Shown: positions 13,402 to 18,305 of the stretch, piece after piece
How the letters are laid out: each line of letters starts with the position of its first letter
How positions within the stretch are numbered: the stretch's first letter is position 1
DNA from: Clostridiales bacterium
GTDB taxonomy: Bacteria > Bacillota > Clostridia > Lachnospirales > Lachnospiraceae
DNA length: 18,305 nt
NCBI GenBank assembly: GCA_018376135.1
Contig: JAHABX010000038.1
Coordinates: forward strand, 1 to 18,305
Direction: 5' to 3'
Made by a program: the position numbers and the translations under genes
Notes under the pieces: model-generated
Told to the model about the DNA's origin: nothing
What the model saw: only the letters and a program-made list of their open reading frames with translations
Database searches by the model: none

Positions 13402-14147
13402 GCCGTGAAAGGTATTTCCTTCTGGATGCACTGCGGGGGCTGACCCTGATCAGCATGATCGCCTATCATGCCATGTTTGACCTGGTGGAGCTGTATGGAA
13501 TGCCGGTTGGCTGGTTCTGGAGCCTGCCGGGATATATCTGGCAGCAGAGTATCTGCTGGACCTTTATTCTGTTGTCCGGCTTTTGCTGGAGTCTTGGAAA
13601 GGCTCCGTTAAAGCGCGGGGCGATGATTTCTCTGTGCGGTCTGGTGATTACCGCAGTGACCCGTCTTTTTATGCCGTCGCAGGCGGTGTACTTTGGTATT
13701 CTGACCTTTACCGGAGCGGCGATGCTTGCGCTGATACCACTGGAAAAGACTTTGCAGCGGATCCCTCCGGCAGCAGGTACGGCAGTCAGCGCTCTTTTAT
13801 TCTTTCTTACCAGAAATATCAATTCCGGATACTGGGGATTTGAGGCACTGGAGCTGGGGCAGGTACCGGAAGGCTGGTATCAGAACGGTGTGATGACTTT
13901 CCTCGGCTTTCCGGGAGAGGGATTTTCATCCGGAGATTATTTTTCTTTTCTGCCCTGGATCTTTCTGTATCTCGTGGGATATTTTCTGTATGGTATTTTT
14001 ATGAAGCGGGAGTGGATCCGGAGGAAGCTTCGGAGCAGAAGCCGGATACTGGAAGGAATCGGCAGGCATACCCTTCCCATCTATATGCTTCATCAGCCGG
14101 TTCTTCTGGCGGTGATGCAGTGTGTTTTCCGGGTAGTTGACTTTTAG
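13398..14147 (+). CDS. DUF1624/HGSNAT-like membrane acetyltransferase domain protein
   Basis: A 249-residue polytopic membrane protein. The opening RYFLLDALRGLTLISMIAYH with the D-x-x-RG-x-x-x-x-x-M pattern and H24 is characteristic of the DUF1624/heparan-alpha-glucosaminide N-acetyltransferase-like family, which transfers acetyl groups from cytoplasmic acetyl-CoA across the membrane. About seven hydrophobic segments follow, with a late GRHTLPIYMLHQPVLL motif also shared with other acyltransferase-3-like families. The likely acceptor is a cell-surface glycan or lipid, but that is not shown. It overlaps the thioesterase by 4 bases (ATGA), with CGGAGG as SD. Last protein gene of the phosphate-type operon; its 3' end contains the -35 box of tRNA-Leu. 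Confidence 0.85.
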   Translation: MSRERYFLLDALRGLTLISMIAYHAMFDLVELYGMPVGWFWSLPGYIWQQSICWTFILLSGFCWSLGKAPLKRGAMISLCGLVITAVTRLFMPSQAVYFGILTFTGAAMLALIPLEKTLQRIPPAAGTAVSALLFFLTRNINSGYWGFEALELGQVPEGWYQNGVMTFLGFPGEGFSSGDYFSFLPWIFLYLVGYFLYGIFMKREWIRRKLRSRSRILEGIGRHTLPIYMLHQPVLLAVMQCVFRVVDF

Positions 14148-14165
14148 ATGGGCAGATGTTAACAT
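14137..14165 (+). promoter_or_regulatory. Promoter of tRNA-Leu(TAG), embedded in the preceding gene's end
   Basis: TTGACT (14137-14142) lies in the last codons of the DUF1624 gene; TAACAT (14160-14165) follows after 17 bases with a TGT extension upstream (extended -10). Predicted start near 14172, about 5 bases before the tRNA. Confidence 0.6.
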
Positions 14166-14176
14166 AGAGTACGTGA

Positions 14177-14258
14177 GCGGATATGGCGGAATTGGCAGAC
14201 GCGCCAGATTTAGGTTCTGGTGTCCCGTGACGTGCAGGTTCAAGTCCTGTTATCCGCA
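14177..14258 (+). tRNA. tRNA-Leu (TAG)
   Basis: Class II cloverleaf of 82 nt: acceptor GCGGATA/TATCCGC, anticodon stem CCAGA/TCTGG, loop TTTAGGT with anticodon TAG at 14211-14213, variable arm TGTCCCGTGACGT, T-arm GCAGG-TTCAAGT-CCTGT, discriminator A. A single tRNA gene placed behind a protein operon. Confidence 0.96.
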
Positions 14259-14271
14259 GGAGATTATGAGG

Positions 14272-14311
14272 ATCCGAAGCTGTTTTTTAGTGAGAACGGC
14301 TTCGGATTTTT
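14272..14311 (+). terminator. Intrinsic terminator after tRNA-Leu
   Basis: ATCCGAAGCTGTT (14272-14284) pairs with AACGGCTTCGGAT (14295-14307), 13 bp with one wobble, then TTTT. It probably ends both the tRNA and the upstream operon transcript. Confidence 0.88.
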
Positions 14312-14343
14312 AGTATATTTTAAGTAAAAGGTACAGAGACTGA

Positions 14344-14393
14344 TTGACAGTTAGATATATATATGATATGATTTTGATATCATATATAGGAGG
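14344..14393 (+). promoter_or_regulatory. Promoter with 12-bp dyad operator, SPFH/Arc operon
   Basis: TTGACA (14344-14349) and TATGAT (14367-14372) with a 17-base spacer. A perfect dyad, TATATATGATAT (14358-14369) and ATATCATATATA (14377-14388) around a 7-base centre, covers the -10 box and predicted start (about 14379) and ends at the SD AGGAGG (14388-14393). A protein bound here would block RNA polymerase; the Arc-like protein of the same operon is the obvious candidate. Confidence 0.7.
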
Positions 14394-14401
14394 GCATTAT
14401 T

Positions 14402-15421
14402 ATGCAGGAGAAAGTACTGGAAAATAAGAAGAATGGAATGGGAATGCTTTTGCTCTTTATTCTGCTGTATGTTTTCAGTGTGGCAGTATTTGCAGTCGGT
14501 CTGGTGTGGCAGGACAGGAGGGGAGATGCATTTATCCCGGCGATTTTACTGATCGTTTTGGGAGCTGTCTGGATGGGGTTGGGCTGGATTCCGTTCTGCG
14601 GGCTGAAGGTGCTGAAGCCTCAGGAAGCTCTTGTACTGACTTTGTTCGGTAAATATATTGGGACACTGAAAGGTGAGGGGTTCTATTATGTAAATCCGTT
14701 CTGTTCTGCGGTGAATCCGGCAGCTAAGACAAGGCTGAGCCAGAGCGGGGATGTGAATGACGGAACAGGAAAGAACGCAGCTCAGGCGGGAACGGTGGAA
14801 GCGACGGGCAAGAGGATCTCTATGAAGATCATGACTTTGAATAACAGCCGTCAGAAGATCAATGACTGTCTTGGCAATCCTGTCGAGATTGGTATTGCAG
14901 TTATGTGGCGTGTTGTGGATACTGCAAAAGCGGTATTTGATGTAGATAATTACAAGGAATATCTCTCTCTGCAGTGTGACAGTGCTTTGCGCAATATTGT
15001 AAGAATTTATCCCTATGATGTGGCGCCCAATGTGGATACCACAGGTGACGGAATTGCGGATGAGGGAAGTCTTCGCGGTTCCAGTGAGATCGTAGCAGAA
15101 CGTATCCGCAACGAGATTCAGAATAAGGTGGCGGATGCAGGTCTGGAAATTCTGGAGGCAAGGATTACATATCTTGCCTATGCACCTGAGATTGCAGCGG
15201 TGATGCTGCAGAGGCAGCAGGCATCAGCAATCATTGATGCCAGAAAGATGATTGTAGACGGAGCAGTCGGCATGGTTGAGATGGCACTGGAGCGGCTGGA
15301 TGAAAATGGTATGGTGGAATTGGACGAGGAGAGAAAGGCGGCTATGGTATCGAACCTGCTGGTGGTTCTTTGCGGAAACCATGATGCCCAGCCTATTGTT
15401 AATACAGGAACATTGTATTAA
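14402..15421 (+). CDS. SPFH (band-7/stomatin-like) membrane protein
   Basis: A 339-residue protein. Two hydrophobic segments (about 14-34 and 43-61) precede the SPFH core, which begins FCGLKVLKPQEALVLTLFGKYIGTLKGEG and includes NPVEIGIAVMWRVVDTAKAVF, typical of band-7 proteins that oligomerise on membranes. A helical C-terminal part with AAVMLQRQQASAIIDARK follows, as in flotillin/stomatin relatives. An insert around 205-218 reads PNVDTTGDGIADEGSLRG, an EF-hand/dockerin-like acidic loop (D-x-x-x-D-x-x) that is unusual and might bind calcium. Such proteins scaffold membrane microdomains or proteases. AGGAGG gives an ideal start. The stop overlaps the Arc-like gene (TAATG). No NfeD or HtpX partner is seen here. 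Confidence 0.9.
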   Translation: MQEKVLENKKNGMGMLLLFILLYVFSVAVFAVGLVWQDRRGDAFIPAILLIVLGAVWMGLGWIPFCGLKVLKPQEALVLTLFGKYIGTLKGEGFYYVNPFCSAVNPAAKTRLSQSGDVNDGTGKNAAQAGTVEATGKRISMKIMTLNNSRQKINDCLGNPVEIGIAVMWRVVDTAKAVFDVDNYKEYLSLQCDSALRNIVRIYPYDVAPNVDTTGDGIADEGSLRGSSEIVAERIRNEIQNKVADAGLEILEARITYLAYAPEIAAVMLQRQQASAIIDARKMIVDGAVGMVEMALERLDENGMVELDEERKAAMVSNLLVVLCGNHDAQPIVNTGTLY

Positions 15422-15624
15422 TGGCAGATAACCAGAAAAAGCAAATTCCACTCCGCCTTTCATCAAAGCTCTATAATCAGATAGCTGCCTGGGCAGAGGA
15501 TGATTTTCGTTCCGTGAACGGGCAGATTGAATACTTGTTAACCGAATGTGTACGCCAGAGAAAAAAGAATGGAAAATACGTTTCGGAGGAACTGGATAAA
15601 CCTTTAGATATTGATATTGAGTAA
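15421..15624 (+). CDS. Arc-like ribbon-helix-helix DNA-binding protein
   Basis: A 67-residue protein. Residues 6-50 form the ribbon-helix-helix fold of Arc-type repressors: strand KQIPLRL, helix SSKLYNQIAAWAEDDF, turn, helix SVNGQIEYLLTECVRQRK. The short acidic tail EELDKPLDIDIE could contact a partner. RHH proteins bind palindromes as dimers of dimers using the strand residues (K/Q/R near 6-11). The ATG shares one base with the SPFH stop codon. The perfect dyad over the operon promoter fits autorepression. In place of a toxin, this antitoxin-sized protein is paired with an SPFH membrane protein, so it may couple membrane state to transcription; that is inference. Confidence 0.85.
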   Translation: MADNQKKQIPLRLSSKLYNQIAAWAEDDFRSVNGQIEYLLTECVRQRKKNGKYVSEELDKPLDIDIE

Positions 15625-15631
15625 GTAAAAG

Positions 15632-15681
15632 AAGCCTGTGTTCCGGCAGACCGATCATCTGTCGGAGCAGCGGCTTTTTTT
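15632..15681 (+). terminator. Intrinsic terminator of the SPFH/Arc operon
   Basis: AAGCC (15632-15636) with GGCTT (15672-15676), an internal loop, then TCCGGCAGA (15642-15650) with TCTGTCGGA (15658-15666) around CCGATCA, followed by a T-tract to 15681. Confidence 0.88.
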
Positions 15682-15819
15682 GTCAAATAGGAAGGACAGT
15701 GATTTACTGCCATGTTCAGAAGTGGTATCCGGATGTTTTGGGTTGATGAGAGTGGTATTTTGTGATATGTTGACAGTATTGGGACGGAAGAATGTCTATC
15801 AATGCGGAGGTACTGCAGG

Positions 15820-16182
15820 ATGAAATTAAAAAACATATTGATTGTTGTAAAGGACATTGAAAAATCAAAGCAGTTTTATCATGATCTTTTTGGTCTCGAT
15901 ATGATACTGGATCAAGATGGAAATATGATTTTGACAGAAGGACTTGTTCTTCAGGATGAAAAAATCTGGAGAAAATTTCTGGGGAAGGACATTATCTCAG
16001 AGAGTAATTCCTGTGAATTGTATTTTGAAGAACCGAGCATAGAGGCATTTGTTGAAAAGCTCGAACGATTATATCCTTCGGTCAGATATGTGAACAGACT
16101 CATGACTCACAGCTGGGGACAGAGGGTGGTTCGGTTTTATGATCCGGACGGAAATCTGATCGAGGTAGGAACGCCGATGTAA
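15820..16182 (+). CDS. VOC-family (glyoxalase-like) protein
   Basis: A 120-residue single-module vicinal-oxygen-chelate protein. The betaalphabetabetabeta module is recognisable: ILIVVKDIEKSKQFYHDLFGL at 6-26, ELYFEEP in the middle, THSWGQRVVRFYDPDGNLIEVG near the end, the last Glu being the usual metal ligand. The His normally found near residue 4-5 is replaced by Asn, so a classical glyoxalase metal site is incomplete; antibiotic-binding or non-enzymatic roles are possible. ATG 15820 is preferred over ATG 15802 because GGAGG at 15806-15810 fits it. The gene is visibly more A/T-rich than its neighbours, hinting at acquisition. A 138-base gap upstream has a TTGACA at 15770 but no good -10. 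The stop overlaps an ATG in TAATG. Confidence 0.85.
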   Translation: MKLKNILIVVKDIEKSKQFYHDLFGLDMILDQDGNMILTEGLVLQDEKIWRKFLGKDIISESNSCELYFEEPSIEAFVEKLERLYPSVRYVNRLMTHSWGQRVVRFYDPDGNLIEVGTPM

Positions 16183-16199
16183 TGGAAGAGGCAAAGAAT

Positions 16200-16205
16200 A
16201 AGGAG
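16200..16205 (+). promoter_or_regulatory. Ribosome-binding site that decides the amylase start
   Basis: AAGGAG lies 9 bases before ATG 16215, favouring that start over ATG 16182, which overlaps the VOC stop and has only a distant AGGTAGGA. Confidence 0.6.
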
Positions 16206-16214
16206 AACCAAATT

Positions 16215-17654
16215 ATGAGCGGAGTTATGATGCAGTATTTTGAGTGGTATTATCCGGAGGACGGAAGTCTGTGGAAGCGGGTGAAGGAGGATGCGGCACA
16301 TCTGGCAGAGATCGGGATCACCGGAGTCTGGCTGCCTCCCGCATATAAAGGACAGGCAGGGATCCATGACGTGGGGTATGGAGTATACGATCTGTATGAT
16401 CTGGGTGAATTTGACCAGAAGGGAACGATCCGCACCAAGTACGGTACGAAGCAGGAATATCTGGAGGCTGTAAAGGCGCTTCAGGATGCAGGTGTTCAGG
16501 TCTATGCGGATATGGTATTCAATCATAAGATGGGGGCTGACGGGACAGAGCAGGTGTCGGCGCGGGAGGTGAAACGGGATAATCGGATGCAGGAGCTTGG
16601 AAGTCCCAGACAGATTGAGGCATGGACGAGATTCGATTTTCCGGGACGTGGAGATAAGTATTCTTCTTTTCATTGGAATCATACGCATTTTGACGGAGTG
16701 GACTGGGATCAGAGGGAAAGGAGAAATGGTATCTACCGGTTTGAGGGCTGCAGCTGGGACTCCAATGTGGATGCAGAAAATGGGAACTATGACTATCTGA
16801 TGGGAGCAGATCTGAACTTTGAGAATTCGGAAGTGGCGGAGGAGCTGACCCGGTTCGGACGGTGGTATCTGGATACGGTACATATGGATGGTTTCCGGCT
16901 GGATGCGAATAAACATATTTCTGCAAGCTTTTTTGGTCCCTGGCTTGCCGCACTGCGCCGACATACTGGAAAAGAATTGTTTACGGTAGGTGAATACTGG
17001 GGAGTGAAGGTGGACAGTCTTGAGAAATATCTGGATACATGTGGAAACTGTATGCATCTGTTTGATGTACCGCTGCATATGAACCTTCATAAAGCCTGTC
17101 ACAGCAATGGGCAGTTTGACATGCGAAATATTTTTAAGGGAACGCTGGTGGAGAGAAGACCCTGTCAGGCAGTTACCTTTGTGGAAAACCACGACACACA
17201 GGAGGGACAGGCGCTGCAAAGTGTGGTATCCGACTGGTTTGCACCTGGTGCTTACGCCCTGATCCTGTTAAGAAGGCAGGGCTATCCCTGTATCTTCTAC
17301 GGAAGCTATTATGGAACCCGCGGGCAGGAGCATCCGGCGCTTCGTGAAAAGCTGGATGTGATGCTGCATCTGAGAAATGAGAAGATGTACGGAGCACAGC
17401 ATGATTATCTGGATCACCCGGATCTGATAGGCTGGACCTTCGAGGGCGATGCGGAACACCCCGGATCCGGACTTGCTGTACTTCTGACAGATGGTCCGGG
17501 AGGAAAGAAACGGATGTATGCAGGAAAGCATTTTGCGGGGAAGGTCTTCAGAAATCTCTTCGGTGGACAGACAGTAGCTGCAGGAGCGGATGGAACAGCG
17601 GAATTTTTCGTGGATGGCGGAAGCCTGTCTGTATGGTGCTGTGAAGAAGAATGA
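16215..17654 (+). CDS. Cytoplasmic alpha-amylase, GH13 (subfamily 5-like)
   Basis: About 479 residues (490 from ATG 16182). It opens MSGVMMQYFEWYYPEDGS, the hallmark start of the single-chain bacterial alpha-amylases related to B. licheniformis AmyL and E. coli AmyA. The four GH13 regions are intact: DMVFNH (99-104), GFRLDANKH with nucleophile D230, GEYWG with acid/base E260, and FVENHDTQ with D327. The beta-sandwich C domain follows, ending SLSVWCCEEE. No signal peptide, so it should act inside the cell on glycogen or imported maltodextrins, cutting internal alpha-1,4 bonds. Length is as expected (about 480-500). It follows the VOC gene with coupling but no functional link. Confidence 0.95.
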   Translation: MSGVMMQYFEWYYPEDGSLWKRVKEDAAHLAEIGITGVWLPPAYKGQAGIHDVGYGVYDLYDLGEFDQKGTIRTKYGTKQEYLEAVKALQDAGVQVYADMVFNHKMGADGTEQVSAREVKRDNRMQELGSPRQIEAWTRFDFPGRGDKYSSFHWNHTHFDGVDWDQRERRNGIYRFEGCSWDSNVDAENGNYDYLMGADLNFENSEVAEELTRFGRWYLDTVHMDGFRLDANKHISASFFGPWLAALRRHTGKELFTVGEYWGVKVDSLEKYLDTCGNCMHLFDVPLHMNLHKACHSNGQFDMRNIFKGTLVERRPCQAVTFVENHDTQEGQALQSVVSDWFAPGAYALILLRRQGYPCIFYGSYYGTRGQEHPALREKLDVMLHLRNEKMYGAQHDYLDHPDLIGWTFEGDAEHPGSGLAVLLTDGPGGKKRMYAGKHFAGKVFRNLFGGQTVAAGADGTAEFFVDGGSLSVWCCEEE

Positions 17655-17677
17655 CGGAATACAAAATCAGGAGGCGT

Positions 17678-17725
17678 TGCAAAATAGGTGAGTAATCACC
17701 TATGGAGCAGCGCTCCATTTTTGCA
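17678..17725 (+). repeat. Nested inverted repeats at the IS left end (three-way junction)
   Basis: TGCAAAA (17678-17684) pairs with TTTTGCA (17719-17725), enclosing two hairpins: ATAGGTGA-GTAA-TCACCTAT (17684-17703) and ATGGAGC-AGC-GCTCCAT (17702-17718). It lies between the amylase stop and the transposase start and is probably part of the IS terminus; the exact IS end (perhaps near GGAGGCGTTGCAAAAT at 17670) cannot be fixed without a second copy. Confidence 0.5.
17702..17722 (+). terminator. Probable terminator after the amylase gene
   Basis: ATGGAGC-AGC-GCTCCAT (7-bp stem, 3-base loop) runs into a TTTTT tract at 17718-17722. It would end amylase transcription and shield the transposase from read-through. 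Confidence 0.5.
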
Positions 17726-17739
17726 TCCTAAAACAGAAA

Positions 17740-17774
17740 ACGGACTCCGAAGAGTCCGTAATCCATGGTATAAT
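17740..17774 (+). promoter_or_regulatory. Hairpin and extended -10 promoter of the transposase
   Basis: ACGGACTC-CGAA-GAGTCCGT (about 17740-17759) is a perfect 8-bp hairpin directly in front of TGG-TATAAT (17766-17774), an extended -10. There is no -35 consensus. The ATG at 17780 is only 5 bases after the -10, so the transcript would be leaderless. Confidence 0.5.
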
Positions 17775-17779
17775 AAGAT

Positions 17780-18247
17780 ATGTCAAGTAAATTAAAATAC
17801 CATAAAAATTATACCGAATTTGGCGAACCTTATCAACTGATTTTGCCATTAAATTTGGAAGGTTTGGTTCCTGATGATGATTCTGTTCGACTGCTCAGCC
17901 ACGAATTGGAGGATTTAGATTACAGCTTGCTGTATCAGGCTTACTCTGCCAAAGGCAGAAATCCCGCAGTCGACCCAAAGACCATGTTCAAGATCCTGAC
18001 CTATGCTTATTCTCAAAACATTTATTCTTCAAGAAAAATCGAAACAGCCTGCAAAAGGGATATCAACTTTATGTGGCTGTTAGCTGGACAAAAGGCTCCT
18101 GATCACAGCACAATTGCCCGCTTTCGTACCGGATTTTTGGCAGATGCCTGTGGAAACAAATATACGTTTGTCTGGAAAAAATCCGTAGGAAAAGGATCCT
18201 TATGTATAAAAGTTGGGGAATGTACAGCCGAGCAGCTGTATATTTGA
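17780..18247 (+). pseudogene. IS1182-family transposase, internally deleted and truncated
   Basis: A 155-codon remnant. Residues 1-118 match the N-terminal part of IS1182-type transposases: YTEFGEPYQLILPLNLEGLVP, VDPKTMFKILTYAYSQNIYSSRKIE, then KAPDHSTIARFRTGFLADAC. The family then has about 35 residues including the first catalytic Asp in an FIDGTK motif before an EACANKYTFVWKK-like stretch; here FLADAC joins directly to GNKYTFVWKKSVGK, so that segment has been lost in frame. After KSVGK the similarity ends and a short unrelated tail reaches a stop at 18245-18247. The full protein would be over 450 residues. Without the catalytic Asp and the C-terminal two thirds it cannot transpose. Confidence 0.8.
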
Positions 18248-18305
18248 TAAATAGATATTTGTGGTTTGATATTTTCTTAGAAGACGTTGGGGACAAAACA
18301 GCTTT
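18202..18305 (+). CDS. Possible start of an unidentified gene (partial)
   Basis: In the frame +2 relative to the transposase tail, an ATG at 18202 opens 34 codons to the window edge without a stop (MYKSWGMYSRAAVYLINRYL, then WFDIFLEDVGDKTAF). AAAGGA at 18191-18196 is a plausible ribosome-binding site. The GDKTAF ending resembles the N-terminal part of AMP-binding (acyl/amino-acyl adenylate) enzymes, but that is a weak likeness. It could also be a chance open frame. Confidence 0.3.
   Translation, partial: MYKSWGMYSRAAVYLINRYLWFDIFLEDVGDKTA

Noticed and set aside
15770..15800. TTGACA at 15770 as promoter of the VOC gene
   Set aside because: No acceptable -10 hexamer lies 16-19 bases downstream.
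16137..17219. 360-codon minus-strand ORF opposite the amylase gene
   Set aside because: Same reason: the amylase frame contains all four GH13 regions.

Overview
The window looks like a chromosomal segment of a Gram-positive, low-to-mid GC Clostridia species, most likely a Lachnospiraceae gut commensal. The grounds are strong AGGAGG-type ribosome-binding sites, consensus TTGACA-N17-TATAAT promoters, intrinsic terminators with U-tracts, tRNA genes without an encoded CCA end, and protein families common in that group (HAAS/DUF1700, paired short CHR proteins, SPFH plus Arc-like pair, cytoplasmic GH13 amylase). All confident genes are on the + strand. The assignment is by inspection only.

Layout. 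1-15 is the extreme 3' end of a 23S rRNA gene, followed directly by an eight-gene tRNA array (Asn-Glu-Thr-Met-Asp-Val-Leu-Arg, 119-858) and a terminator; no 5S gene lies in the spacer. 901-2520 holds a HAAS-domain membrane protein overlapping an M20 amidohydrolase. 2580-2747 is an unrecognised 55-residue Asn/Ser-rich small protein with its own terminator. 2854-5490 holds a rhodanese, then a promoter and a tightly packed housekeeping operon (RlmL-like rRNA methyltransferase, RdgB-type nucleotide pyrophosphatase, YfcE-type phosphoesterase). 5530-6190 is a second tRNA array (Pro-Gly-Arg-His-Gln-Lys) behind a fully consensus promoter. 6212-7347 encodes a two-subunit CHR (chromate-type) transporter and 7508-8479 a LacI-family repressor with a structured leader.

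The 600-base gap 8480-9080 is rich in signals: the lacI terminator, a promoter, a roughly 195-nt predicted structured RNA that shows C-rich anti-Shine-Dalgarno-like motifs in a 53-nt apical loop and ends in a perfect 16-bp terminator, a palindromic repeat-like element, and TTTACA boxes at 11-bp phasing in front of a phosphate transporter gene. 9081-14147 then reads as one phosphate-responsive operon: Na/Pi cotransporter with PhoU domain, PhoB-type regulator, PhoR-type kinase, 4HBT thioesterase and DUF1624 membrane acetyltransferase-like protein. It runs into a tRNA-Leu(TAG) gene with its own promoter and a terminator.

14344-15681 is a self-contained two-gene unit, an SPFH membrane protein and an Arc-like ribbon-helix-helix protein, whose promoter is covered by a 12-bp perfect dyad. 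15820-17654 has a VOC protein and an intracellular alpha-amylase. The right end (about 17670 to 18200) is the left part of a decayed IS1182-type insertion sequence with an internal deletion, followed by the possible start of another gene.

The most interesting items are the C-rich-loop RNA, the SPFH/Arc module with its dyad operator, the small Asn-rich protein with an RBS hairpin, and the phosphate operon carrying lipid/acyl genes behind phoBR.
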